A DNA stretch of 16,737 bases from MGOM01 sp035455265 (GTDB lineage Bacteria; Chloroflexota; Anaerolineae; Anaerolineales; E44-bin32). The DNA lies in NCBI GenBank assembly GCA_035455265.1, contig DATIFK010000087.1, forward strand, positions 1-16,737. Direction: 5' to 3'. The translations under genes were made by a program, and so were the position numbers. Shown here in pieces: positions 1 to 6,512 of this stretch. Position 1 is the first letter of the stretch; every line of letters begins with the position of its first letter. A model generated the notes under the pieces. That model did no database searches and was not told where the DNA came from. It was given only the letters and a program-made list of their open reading frames with translations.

Positions 1-423
1 CATGCGCGAGTTCAGCGGGAGCTCGATCAGCCGCACCCGGTCGGGGTAGGTGAGCGGCTCGCCCTCGGCGTACTTGTGCGCGCAATCCGGGCAGACCGCA
101 TCCAGGCCGCCGGTCTCGATGTCCTCGGGTAGGCAGCCGTAGGCGCACCGGCTGCGCTGCACCTCCGGCAGCAGGTCCACCAGGCTGCGCACGGCGGTGG
201 TCTTGCCGGTCCCACGCGGACCGAGCAGCAGGACCCCGCCGACGTTGGGGTTGATGATCGTCAACAGCAGGGCGAGCCTCATCTCCTGCTGGCCGACGAG
301 CGCCAGGAACGGGAAGGCCAGGTTGTCGGCCAGGCCCAGGTCTTCCGAGCCGGCGGCTTCGAGGAAGCGCTGCGAGCCGGCCCGCTGGATGAGCTCGGTC
401 AACGAGCGTACGGTCTCGGTCAC
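1..423 (-). CDS. chlI: Magnesium chelatase subunit I-type AAA+ ATPase (N-terminal part)
   Basis: The visible 141 residues are the N-terminal part of a ChlI/BchI-type AAA+ ATPase; the rest lies beyond the left edge. The signature is FPFLALVGQ at residues 37-45, followed by the Walker A motif GPRGTGKTT at 68-76 and then VRSLVDLLPEV. In this family ATP hydrolysis drives metal insertion by a partner subunit. However, many non-phototrophic bacteria carry homologues of unknown role, so bacteriochlorophyll synthesis should not be assumed. An N-terminal extension of about 36 residues precedes the conserved core. Cysteines at 93, 97, 111 and 114 (CxxxC and CxxC) could bind a metal. The GTG start at 423-421 shares one base with the TAG stop of the upstream thioesterase gene (TAGTG), which implies translational coupling. 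The family call is firm; the substrate is unknown. Confidence 0.85.
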   Translation of the reverse strand, partial: MTETVRSLTELIQRAGSQRFLEAAGSEDLGLADNLAFPFLALVGQQEMRLALLLTIINPNVGGVLLLGPRGTGKTTAVRSLVDLLPEVQRSRCAYGCLPEDIETGGLDAVCPDCAHKYAEGEPLTYPDRVRLIELPLNSRM

Positions 424-926
424 TACCCCGCCTCCTGACGCTCGGCTTCGCGCTGCGCCAGCCGATAGGCCTGGCGCTCGCGGCCGGAGTCCATACGGCG
501 AGCCTCGAGTTCGGTTTCGGCGATCAAGGGCGGCACGGGCCGAGGGCGGCCGTTCTCATCGAGGGCCACGTAGACCACGTAGGCTGTATTGGTCCGGCTC
601 TGCTCTCCGGTCACGGGGTTCTCAGCGATGACCTGGATGCGGGTCTCGATCGAGGTACGTCCGACGTGACTGACTTCGGCTTCGAGGATCACGAGGTCGC
701 CGATGCGGATCGGCTCGTGGAAGCGCATCTGATCGATGGCGACGGTGACGACACGCGCCTGGGCATGGCGCATGGCCGCCAAGGCGCCTGCTTCATCGAC
801 GAGTTTCATGATCCAACCGCCGTGAACGTCGCCGCGCAGGTTGGCGTGCTCGGGCTGCATCAGCTGGCTGAGGGTGACCCGGGAGGCGCGCACCGGCTTG
901 CCCGGGCCGGCGCCCGCGGAGGCCAT
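423..926 (-). CDS. Hotdog-fold acyl-CoA thioesterase (YciA/BACH family)
   Basis: A 167-residue cytosolic acyl-CoA hydrolase that would cleave acyl-CoA to free acid and CoA. Visible family motifs are N29..G32..HGG at 35-37 and D44 in the helix that normally carries the acidic catalytic residue. Further motifs are VVTVAIDQMRFHEPI at 59-73, IGDLV, GRTSIE at 89-94, and YVALDENGRPRPVP near the end of the hotdog domain. The last 30 residues are charged and probably helical. The ATG at 926-924 overlaps the stop of the upstream gene as ATGA. An in-frame extension further upstream is only the shadow of that gene and is rejected. The gene is coupled downstream to the ATPase. It may be a housekeeping CoA-recycling enzyme; the chain-length preference cannot be read from sequence. 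Confidence 0.88.
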   Translation of the reverse strand: MASAGAGPGKPVRASRVTLSQLMQPEHANLRGDVHGGWIMKLVDEAGALAAMRHAQARVVTVAIDQMRFHEPIRIGDLVILEAEVSHVGRTSIETRIQVIAENPVTGEQSRTNTAYVVYVALDENGRPRPVPPLIAETELEARRMDSGRERQAYRLAQREAERQEAG

Positions 927-1336
927 CAGTCGACGTCCTCCTTCAGCTCGCCATGGTCGAGGGTGTGCAGCCGATCGGGATCCTCTTCCATGACGTCGAC
1001 GACCTCGAAGGGCAGGGAGGCCATCATCGGCGGCAGCGGGACGGTGCCGGGCGGGCGGATGCGCCCCGGATTGGGAGGCGGCGGTTGCCGGTCGAGCTCG
1101 AGCTCGTAGGTGCGTTTGCGCAGGATGCGCGGCTCGGAGGTGACCCATCCGACGTAGACGCCGTCGACGTCATAGACCTGGCGGTCCGACGTCACCCAGC
1201 CGATCCACTCGCCCTGGGGGCTGAAGATGTAGGGGAAGACCAGCAGCGCGACCCAATCCCCGGGCGTCGAGTAGACCGGGATCGGTTTGGCCTTGAGCGG
1301 TCGGGTGCCGAGCGGACGTGTAGCGGGGCGAGGCAC
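926..1336 (-). CDS. Hypothetical protein with a short WVTS beta-repeat
   Basis: A roughly 136-residue soluble protein of unknown function. The N-terminal half is beta-rich and contains two similar strands-and-turn units, GEWIGWVTSDRQVYDVDG and then VYVGWVTSEPRIL. These look like the small beta repeats found in 4-fold beta-flower-type proteins; the resemblance is from memory only. The second half is proline-rich (RQPPPPNPGRIRPPGTVPLPP) and ends in an acidic tail. Two GTG starts are possible, at 1342 and 1336. I chose 1336 because the Shine-Dalgarno-like AGGGAG lies 5 nt before it, whereas it directly abuts the 1342 codon. It is the first gene after the TATAAT box at 1377-1372 and overlaps the thioesterase gene by 4 nt (ATGA), so the pair is probably co-translated. 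Confidence 0.7.
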   Translation of the reverse strand: MPRPATRPLGTRPLKAKPIPVYSTPGDWVALLVFPYIFSPQGEWIGWVTSDRQVYDVDGVYVGWVTSEPRILRKRTYELELDRQPPPPNPGRIRPPGTVPLPPMMASLPFEVVDVMEEDPDRLHTLDHGELKEDVD

Positions 1337-1371
1337 AAGCACTCCCTGACGGAAGGATGAGTTCCCATACG

Positions 1372-1377
1372 ATTATA
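1372..1377 (-). promoter_or_regulatory. Promoter -10 box (TATAAT) for the hypothetical-thioesterase-chlI operon
   Basis: A perfect TATAAT hexamer reads leftward at 1377-1372, placing the transcription start near 1365 and giving a leader of about 30 nt before the GTG at 1336. No convincing -35 box is present (best TGGCTG at 1399-1394, 16-nt spacer). The neighbouring genes are on the same strand, and the 155-nt gap after the GtrA gene is the natural place for a new promoter. Confidence 0.5.
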
Positions 1378-1393
1378 CCGGCGGATCACATGC

Positions 1394-1435
1394 CAGCCAC
1401 CGGCCACCAGCTCCCGGCGCCCAGCTACCGGTAGC
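1394..1435. repeat. Three degenerate 14-bp tandem repeats
   Basis: Three consecutive 14-mers lie at 1394-1407, 1408-1421 and 1422-1435: CAGCCACCGGCCAC, CAGCTCCCGGCGCC and CAGCTACCGGTAGC. The last one contains a perfect 12-bp palindrome, GCTACCGGTAGC, at 1424-1435. They sit just upstream of the TATAAT box, in the gap between the GtrA gene and the next operon. Confidence 0.6.
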
Positions 1436-1467
1436 CTGTTTCCAGTCGAGCACCAGACGTGGTTCTC

Positions 1468-1495
1468 ACCACCGACCACCGACCACTGACCACTT
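1468..1495. repeat. Four 7-bp tandem repeats (ACCACYG)
   Basis: ACCACCG, ACCACCG, ACCACTG and ACCACTT follow one another at 1468-1495, directly behind the stop of the GtrA gene at 1498. The 7-bp period is half of the 14-bp period of the neighbouring repeat, so the two tracts may share an origin by slippage. No terminator-like hairpin is seen here. Confidence 0.65.
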
Positions 1496-1497
1496 CT

Positions 1498-1962
1498 TCA
1501 CGGCGCGTCCGAGTACGTCCAGTATCGGTTGGCCAAGAAGTTCCATACCAGCACCACGCCGACGGCGACCGCCAGGGCCAGGTTGCGCCCGATAGTATCC
1601 GGCGAGATCGATATCGATGGGGAGAAGTCGGTCAGATACCGCCCGGCGGCTCGAATCGCCGGCGTTTCCAGCACGGCGAACAGCGGAGTCCGGATCGCCA
1701 GGCCGATCAGACTGACGATGGCGAACTGGGATGCCTGGACGCGGGTGGGTTTGGCCCGCGAATCGGGATAGGTCCAGAACCGATTCCACAGGAAGTTGCT
1801 GGTGACCGCCGCCAGGAAGGAGGCGACCGAAGCGGGGATGCTGGCCACCCCGACCAGCGTGTGCAGGACGTTGAAGGTTCCGAAATCCACGACGGCGCCG
1901 ATCGTGCCGACGACGCTGAACTTGAGGAACCGCATCCACTCGCGCCGGGCGCGGGTGCTCAC
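1498..1962 (-). CDS. GtrA-like flippase/polysaccharide membrane protein
   Basis: A 154-residue GtrA family membrane protein with four predicted transmembrane helices, at roughly residues 12-31, 37-58, 83-103 and 124-146. The diagnostic features are RFLKFSVVGTIGAVVDF at the N-terminus and the paired motifs NFLWNRFWTY (after helix 2) and NFLANRYWTY (after helix 4). GtrA-like proteins are thought to move lipid-linked sugars across the membrane or assist cell-wall polysaccharide glycosylation. The GTG start at 1962-1960 overlaps the epimerase stop as GTGA. Its coupling to a UXS-like sugar-nucleotide enzyme supports a role in envelope glycan assembly. No glycosyltransferase partner is in the window, so the sugar carried is unknown. 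Confidence 0.9.
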   Translation of the reverse strand: MSTRARREWMRFLKFSVVGTIGAVVDFGTFNVLHTLVGVASIPASVASFLAAVTSNFLWNRFWTYPDSRAKPTRVQASQFAIVSLIGLAIRTPLFAVLETPAIRAAGRYLTDFSPSISISPDTIGRNLALAVAVGVVLVWNFLANRYWTYSDAP

Positions 1963-2909
1963 GGGCGGGCCTTGAAGTCCTCGATCGTCGACCGCAGTCC
2001 GTCCTCGAGGGGCACGATGGGCTGCCAGTCGAGGAGCCGTCGGGCGCGCTCGATGTCGGGTTGCCGGCGTTGAGGGTCGGAGGCATCGCGCCGCTCCGGC
2101 ATCTTGTGGATGCCGGCCCGATTGCCGATCAGGCGGTTGGTCAACTCTGCCAGCTCGAGGATCGTGATCTCGGATGGATTGCCAAGGTTGACTGGCTCGT
2201 GAACGTCGGAGAGGAGCAGCCGGTACAGGCCCTCCACCAGATCATCGACGTAGCAGAAGCTGCGAGTCTGTTGACCGTCTCCGTAGACCGTCAGCGCCTC
2301 GCCGGCCAGGGCTTGCGTCAGGAAGTTGGGGACCGCCCGCCCGTCGTCGCGGCGCATGCGCGGACCGAAGGTATTGAAGATTCGGGCGATGCGGGTGTCG
2401 ATTCCATGCGTGCGGTGATACGCCATGGTGATGGCCTCGGCGAAGCGCTTGGCCTCGTCGTAGACCGAGCGCGGACCGATGGGATCGACATGGCCCCAGT
2501 AGGCCTCGGTCTGGGGGTGTGTCTCGGGATCGCCGTAGATCTCGGAAGTCGAGGCCAGCAGGAAGCGCGCGGCATGGGCGCGCGCCACACCCAACGCGTT
2601 GTGCGTTCCCAGCGCCCCTGCCTTGAGCGTCTGAATCGGGAGCTGCGGGTAGCCAAAGGGCGAGGCCGGGTTGGGGCTGGCCGGAGACGCCAGATGGATG
2701 ACGGCGTCGACCTTGCCCGGGACGAAGATGAAATTGGACACGTCGTAGCGGACGAAGGAGAAGCCGTCCCGCCCGGCCAGGTGCGCCAGGTTGGCGCTGC
2801 TGCCGGTGACCAGGTTGTCGAGAACGATCACCGAATGGCCCTCGGCCAGCAGTCGATCGCACAGGTGAGAGCCGATGAAGCCGGCTCCTCCGGTCACAAG
2901 AACTCGCAC
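1959..2909 (-). CDS. NAD-dependent sugar epimerase, UDP-glucuronate decarboxylase-like
   Basis: A 316-residue extended short-chain dehydrogenase. The Rossmann motif TGGAGFIGS is at residues 6-14, STSEIYGDP at 120-128, and the catalytic YxxxK is Y150-D-E-A-K154 within GPRSVYDEAKR. ASPASP at 75-80, YWGHVDPIGPR and ARIFNTFGPRM are typical of UDP-xylose synthases (UXS), which oxidise and decarboxylate UDP-glucuronate to UDP-xylose. A dTDP-glucose dehydratase or UDP-glucose 4-epimerase-like activity cannot be fully excluded. The GTG start is supported by the strong Shine-Dalgarno GAGGAGGAG just upstream at 2912-2920. A gap of only 22 nt separates it from the lipoprotein gene before it, and it overlaps the GtrA gene by 4 nt. 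It is a cytosolic enzyme probably feeding an envelope polysaccharide. Confidence 0.87.
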   Translation of the reverse strand: MRVLVTGGAGFIGSHLCDRLLAEGHSVIVLDNLVTGSSANLAHLAGRDGFSFVRYDVSNFIFVPGKVDAVIHLASPASPNPASPFGYPQLPIQTLKAGALGTHNALGVARAHAARFLLASTSEIYGDPETHPQTEAYWGHVDPIGPRSVYDEAKRFAEAITMAYHRTHGIDTRIARIFNTFGPRMRRDDGRAVPNFLTQALAGEALTVYGDGQQTRSFCYVDDLVEGLYRLLLSDVHEPVNLGNPSEITILELAELTNRLIGNRAGIHKMPERRDASDPQRRQPDIERARRLLDWQPIVPLEDGLRSTIEDFKARP

Positions 2910-2931
2910 TTGCTCCTCCTCGCGGTCCGCA

Positions 2932-4533
2932 TTAGGGGACCCAGTCGACGATCGTCGCCTGACCGTCGGACGTCAGCCGATGGCCGACGCCCGAGGCGAC
3001 GTCGACGATGTAGACATCGCCGCGGTAGATCAGCGCCAGACGGGTGGCATCGGGAGCCCAGGCGATCACCTGCGGCTCGAGGCCGGGCTCGCCGGCGGCG
3101 GGGAACACGACTTTGCGGTTGCTGCCATCGCGGTCTGCCACGACGACCTGATATCGGCTGTCGCGGCTCTCCAGGGGGGTCAATGCTTGCAGGAACGCGA
3201 CCTGATAGGCCAGCTCCCCGTCCGGCTGCTCGACGACAGGGGAGACCGACGGGTAGGCGAACATGCCGGTTCGCTCCTGCATGGGGAGGACGGAACCCAG
3301 CGATGGCTGGAGCGCGACGACGTCGAAGACCGGGGAGGCAGCGTCGCTCTCCAGTCCGACCGGCGCGCCGTGGCGCACCGTGAACAACGTGCGGCCATCG
3401 TGGCCCCAGGCAACTCCCGGCACCCAAGCCCAGTCGCCCAGCGTCTGATACGGCACCAGCGGCAGGAGGGTGTCGAACGAAGGCTCGTTGACGTCGATCC
3501 ACCCGACGCCGTCGGCGCGTGCGAACGCCAGGTGCTCGCCGTCGTCGGCCCAGGCGTAACTCGTCCCCCACCAACCATATTGCCCACCGGCGTTGGCCGG
3601 CAACACCGTTTCCCTCCGCCCGACGCGTCCAGACTCGTTTCCGATGTGGACCGTCGCCAGGATGAGGTCGTTGTTGGCCTGCCAGCCGGGCGCGGCCGGG
3701 CGCGGCTCCACCGTCGAGTAGGCCACCACCAACGCCTCGGTGTGGGGCGACCAGTCGGCGAAATGGATGACGTTGGCCGCCTTCAAGTCGATAGCCGGGT
3801 AGTCCGACAGCAGAGTCGAGGCCACCCACAAGGTGTTGATGTCGTCCGTGCCTTCTTCGCCGCGACGTGTGTAAAGCACCCAGCGCCCGTCCGGCGAAAG
3901 CTTGAGGATGCGCCCATCGGCGTCCCCGGTGAGGACCACCGGTCGTCGGCTGCCGCTGTCGCCGCTGATGATCCAGACGTTTCCCCCGCTGACGTAGGCC
4001 AGGCTGCCGTCCACGGGCACCGGGCTGAAGGCCGCCTGCACTCCGACCATAACGATCTCGGGCCTGGGTGCCTGGACGACCTCGAGCTTCACCGGTGTCC
4101 GCGACGCCTCGACGCCATCCTCCAGCACGATGCGGAAGGTCGTCTCTTGCGTTCCGTTTTCGCCGGCTTGGAGGAGCCGCGTCTCCCCCTCGGGCAGGGC
4201 CTCGTTGCGCAGCGTCTGGCGTTCGAACGGGACAGCGGACGTCTCGATCTCGAAGCGCTCGCTGATACGAGTCACCTGAACCGTGTCACCGTCCTGGAGG
4301 ACGGTGAAGGCAGGTGGCGTGAGACGATCGAGCTCGCCGAGGACGATCCCGGCCGCGTCGACGGCTGCCTGGACGGAGGCTCCCGCCGGCACGCGGACGG
4401 CATGGGTCTGGCCGTCGGCGACGACCGAGACGCGCAGATCGCCGGAGATCGAACGTGTGCCGGTGCATGCGGCCAGCAGGATCAAGGCCGACCATGCTGC
4501 GAGGATCCGGGGGGCGTGCGCCGTGGGCCTCAT
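2932..4533 (-). CDS. Lipoprotein with DUF348, G5 and C-terminal beta-propeller domains
   Basis: A 533-residue secreted lipoprotein. The signal peptide ends in the lipobox L20-A21-A22-C23. Residues about 34-89 (VRVPAGASVQAAVDAAGI... VLQDGDTVQVTRI) match the DUF348 ubiquitin-like module. Residues about 94-166 (VPFERQ, then LLQAGENG, then PEIVMVGVQ) match a G5 domain, a module associated with peptidoglycan or N-acetylglucosamine binding. From about 175 to the end there are repeated blades such as LSPDGRWVLYTRRG, ADWSPHTEALVVAYS, AWADDGEHLAFARADG, and IAWAPDATRLALIYRGDVYIVD, typical of a TolB/WD40-like propeller. Function is unknown; a wall-anchored sensor or scaffold is an inference. The ATG at 4533-4531 has no clear Shine-Dalgarno. 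The stop lies 22 nt before the epimerase gene, so the two are probably co-transcribed. Confidence 0.8.
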   Translation of the reverse strand: MRPTAHAPRILAAWSALILLAACTGTRSISGDLRVSVVADGQTHAVRVPAGASVQAAVDAAGIVLGELDRLTPPAFTVLQDGDTVQVTRISERFEIETSAVPFERQTLRNEALPEGETRLLQAGENGTQETTFRIVLEDGVEASRTPVKLEVVQAPRPEIVMVGVQAAFSPVPVDGSLAYVSGGNVWIISGDSGSRRPVVLTGDADGRILKLSPDGRWVLYTRRGEEGTDDINTLWVASTLLSDYPAIDLKAANVIHFADWSPHTEALVVAYSTVEPRPAAPGWQANNDLILATVHIGNESGRVGRRETVLPANAGGQYGWWGTSYAWADDGEHLAFARADGVGWIDVNEPSFDTLLPLVPYQTLGDWAWVPGVAWGHDGRTLFTVRHGAPVGLESDAASPVFDVVALQPSLGSVLPMQERTGMFAYPSVSPVVEQPDGELAYQVAFLQALTPLESRDSRYQVVVADRDGSNRKVVFPAAGEPGLEPQVIAWAPDATRLALIYRGDVYIVDVASGVGHRLTSDGQATIVDWVP

Positions 4534-4540
4534 ACCCGGC

Positions 4541-4549
4541 TGGTATAAT
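4541..4549 (+). promoter_or_regulatory. Extended -10 motif (TGGTATAAT) pointing antisense
   Basis: TGGTATAAT, an extended -10 element, lies on the plus strand in the 28-nt gap between two minus-strand genes. Transcription from it would run rightward against the 3' part of the 4562-5134 gene. No -35 hexamer is visible. Its core, GGTATAATCGT, is identical over 11 nt to the minus-strand promoter at 1379-1369. It may make an antisense RNA or may be fortuitous. Confidence 0.3.
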
Positions 4550-4561
4550 CGTTCGTGCGCT

Positions 4562-5134
4562 TCAGCGGAGCTCTCCCACGATCGCCAGCTGCCCCGAATC
4601 GATCGCCACGGCGGTGATCCGCACCCCGGTGGCCATGCTGCCGAGTGGGCCTGAGAGCATCTCCGTCATGAGCGCCGAGAGGCTGTTGCGGAATCCTTCG
4701 GGAAGAGGAAAAGGACCAAACGTCGCCGAGGACAACTCGAACCCCAAGGCGCCGTCGGGGGTCAACACGGGCGTGATCGACAGATAGACATTGGCTCGCA
4801 AGGGCCCCTGGTGACCGACACCGTAGATCTGGATCGTCCCATCGCGCAGGAGCACAACCGGCGACTCGAAGGCCGCATGGTCTTCGGCCGCCACGCGGTC
4901 GCGCAGCAGGGTGGTGAGTTGAGCCTCATCGAAGAGGACCGTGACCTGGCCCGTCGTCGCCGCAGCCGCGATCGCCGACTCCCACGACTGATCCGCCGCC
5001 TCGGCTTCGCCCTGGGACGCCGGCACGTCCGGCGGAACGGGGCCGCCGAGGTCGGCCGTGCAGGCCAGCGCCAACATCGCAGCGACGCCGGGGAGCAACA
5101 GATAGAACGCGAAAGCTCGCGGTCGATGCGGCAT
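4562..5134 (-). CDS. Small lipoprotein-like protein of unknown function
   Basis: A 190-residue exported protein. The N-terminus MPHRPRAFAFYLLLPGVAAMLALAC has a basic start, a hydrophobic core and a cysteine at 25. The -3 to -1 residues are A-L-A rather than the usual L-A-G/A, so lipidation is likely but not certain. The mature part reads TVLFDEAQLTTLLRDRV, then VVLLRDGTIQIYGVG, NVYLSITPVLTPDGALGFEL and finally VDSGQLAIVGE-like strands. This resembles extracytoplasmic lipid-binding-like proteins of the YpmS/DUF2993 type; the resemblance is general and unverified. The ATG at 5134 is chosen because it begins the signal peptide and lies about 27 nt after the start predicted from the extended -10 at 5176-5168. 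The gene is probably first in the envelope operon running leftward to the GtrA gene. Confidence 0.7.
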   Translation of the reverse strand: MPHRPRAFAFYLLLPGVAAMLALACTADLGGPVPPDVPASQGEAEAADQSWESAIAAAATTGQVTVLFDEAQLTTLLRDRVAAEDHAAFESPVVLLRDGTIQIYGVGHQGPLRANVYLSITPVLTPDGALGFELSSATFGPFPLPEGFRNSLSALMTEMLSGPLGSMATGVRITAVAIDSGQLAIVGELR

Positions 5135-5163
5135 GGTCGAGGGCCTCGATGAACGGCCCGGCG

Positions 5164-5181
5164 GCGGATTATAGCACTCCG
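5164..5181. promoter_or_regulatory. Promoter region between lipoprotein and scpB operons
   Basis: On the minus strand TGCTATAAT (5176-5168) is an extended -10 box for the leftward lipoprotein operon, with a predicted leader of about 27 nt. It sits inside an inverted repeat, GGCGGA at 5163-5168 and TCCGCC at 5178-5183, and could be an operator-like site. On the plus strand the same stretch gives only GATTAT, a weaker -10 that could serve scpB. No clear -35 box is present for either direction. Confidence 0.45.
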
Positions 5182-5211
5182 CCTTCCGCCGTCGCGAAAA
5201 ATGCCCCGGAG

Positions 5212-5754
5212 ATGGACCTGCCGGCACGGCTCGAAGCGCTGTTGTTCGTCTCCGCCGGCCCGGTGCCCGTCCCACGCCTGGCCGAAGTCCTGGGCCTGTC
5301 CATCGCCGAAGTCGAAGACGGTCTGCGCTCGTTGGAGGCCTCGCTCGAGAGGCGCGGCCTGCATCTCCAGCGGCACCGCGCCGGCCTGCAGCTCACCACC
5401 TCGCCCTTCGCCGCTGCGGATATCGAGCGTTACCTCAATTTGGAAAGCACCGTCCACCTCACCCGAGCGGCTCTGGAGACGCTTGCCATCATCGCCTACA
5501 AGCAGCCCGTCACGCGGCCACGGATCGATGAGATCCGAGGGGTCAACTCCGAGACGTCGCTGCATACCTTGTTGCGCTACGGTCTGATCGAAGAGACGGG
5601 GCGGGGCGAGGGACCGGGGCGGCCCATCCTGTACGCCACGACGCAGGACTTCTTGCAGCATTTCGGGCTGGGGAGTCTGGCGGAATTGCCTGTCATGGAT
5701 CCCGAGATGCCGCCGGCTCCGCCGCAGCCGCCTGAGCCGGCGGCGGACGAATGA
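5212..5754 (+). CDS. scpB: Segregation and condensation protein B
   Basis: ScpB, the paired winged-helix subunit that binds ScpA and bridges the SMC ATPase in the bacterial condensin complex. Recognisable stretches are LEALLFVSAGPV near the start, LTRAALETLAIIAYKQPVTRPRIDEIRGVN in the second winged helix, and RGEGPGRPILYATTQDFLQHFGL near the end. These give about 180 residues, normal for the family. I start at the ATG 5212, just before the conserved core. An in-frame ATG at 5149 would add 21 poorly conserved residues and would place the start upstream of the promoter-like TATAAT/ATTATA element. scpA, usually adjacent, is not in this window. The stop overlaps the rluB start as ATGATGG, so the two genes are coupled. 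Confidence 0.9.
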   Translation: MDLPARLEALLFVSAGPVPVPRLAEVLGLSIAEVEDGLRSLEASLERRGLHLQRHRAGLQLTTSPFAAADIERYLNLESTVHLTRAALETLAIIAYKQPVTRPRIDEIRGVNSETSLHTLLRYGLIEETGRGEGPGRPILYATTQDFLQHFGLGSLAELPVMDPEMPPAPPQPPEPAADE

Positions 5755-6512
5755 TGGACCGCCTGCAGAAGATCCTGGCCCACGCCGGCTTTGGATCGCG
5801 CCGCGCGTGCGAAGAGTTGGTGCGCCAAGGTCGCGTGTCCGTCAACGGCCAACGGGCCACCCTCGGCCAGAGTGCCGACGCCGAACGCGATCGCATCACC
5901 GTCGACGGGACGCGGGTGAAGACGTCATCCGGTCACAGCTACATTGCCCTCCACAAGCCTCCCGGCGTCGTGAGCACCACTCAAGCGCAGGATCGCCGGC
6001 CCACGGTGGTCGACCTGGTGGCGTCGCCGCGCCGTCTGTTCCCCGTCGGGCGACTCGACGCCGACAGCGAGGGCTTGATTCTTCTGACGGATGACGGCGA
6101 CCTGGCCCAGCAGCTCTCCCACCCTCGATTCGGCCACGAGAAGGAGTATCGTGTCCTGCTGGATCGTCGGCCCGACGAGGGTCAGCTCGAAGCGTGGCGC
6201 AAGGGCGTCGTCCTGGACGACGGTCATCGCACCGGCCCGGCCGAGGTCCGGCGTGAGGGCAGGGGGGCCAACGCCTGGATTCGGGTAGTCATGACGGAGG
6301 GCCGCAAGCGGCAGATCCGCCGCACGGCGGAGGCGCTGGGCTTGCGCGTCGAGCGCCTGATCCGAGTACGATTCGGTCCACTGCGTCTCGGGGACCTCGC
6401 TCCCGGCGAGTGGAGATCCATTCCAGCCTCCTCTTTCCGGGCCCTCCTGCCTGAAGCGCCGCGCCGGCGGCCCAATCGTCGACCCAAGACCCGCTCCCGG
6501 GAGAAAGCATGA
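5751..6512 (+). CDS. rluB: 23S rRNA pseudouridine synthase (RluB/RsuA family)
   Basis: A 253-residue pseudouridine synthase. An N-terminal S4 RNA-binding domain occupies residues about 2-50 (DRLQKILAHAGFGSRRACEELV, then GRVSVNG). The catalytic domain follows with HKPPGVVST at 68-76, and the catalytic aspartate is D103 in GRLDADSEGL. Near the C-terminus EGRKRQIRR and GLRVERLIRVRFGPL are typical of the RluB/RsuA/RluE group. It would isomerise a uridine in 23S rRNA (U2605 in E. coli for RluB). RluB versus RsuA cannot be separated with certainty, but the scpB-rluB neighbourhood favours RluB. The last 30 residues are a basic tail (RRRPNRRPKTRSREK) probably helping RNA binding. Both ends overlap neighbours by the ATGA pattern, with scpB before and sucC after. 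Confidence 0.93.
   Translation: MMDRLQKILAHAGFGSRRACEELVRQGRVSVNGQRATLGQSADAERDRITVDGTRVKTSSGHSYIALHKPPGVVSTTQAQDRRPTVVDLVASPRRLFPVGRLDADSEGLILLTDDGDLAQQLSHPRFGHEKEYRVLLDRRPDEGQLEAWRKGVVLDDGHRTGPAEVRREGRGANAWIRVVMTEGRKRQIRRTAEALGLRVERLIRVRFGPLRLGDLAPGEWRSIPASSFRALLPEAPRRRPNRRPKTRSREKA

Noticed and set aside
2061..3383. Long plus-strand open frame (440 codons) opposite the epimerase and lipoprotein genes
   Set aside because: It is antisense to two well-supported minus-strand genes, has no recognisable domain and shows arginine- and proline-rich shadow composition typical of GC-rich DNA.
2875..4548. Long plus-strand open frame (557 codons) covering the G5/propeller lipoprotein gene
   Set aside because: The minus-strand frame has a signal peptide, lipobox and three domain types; the plus-strand frame has none and is a codon-bias shadow.
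5149..5211. Upstream ATG of scpB adding 21 residues
   Set aside because: The added residues are not ScpB-like and the start would lie upstream of or inside the promoter element at 5164-5181; it is kept only as an alternative.
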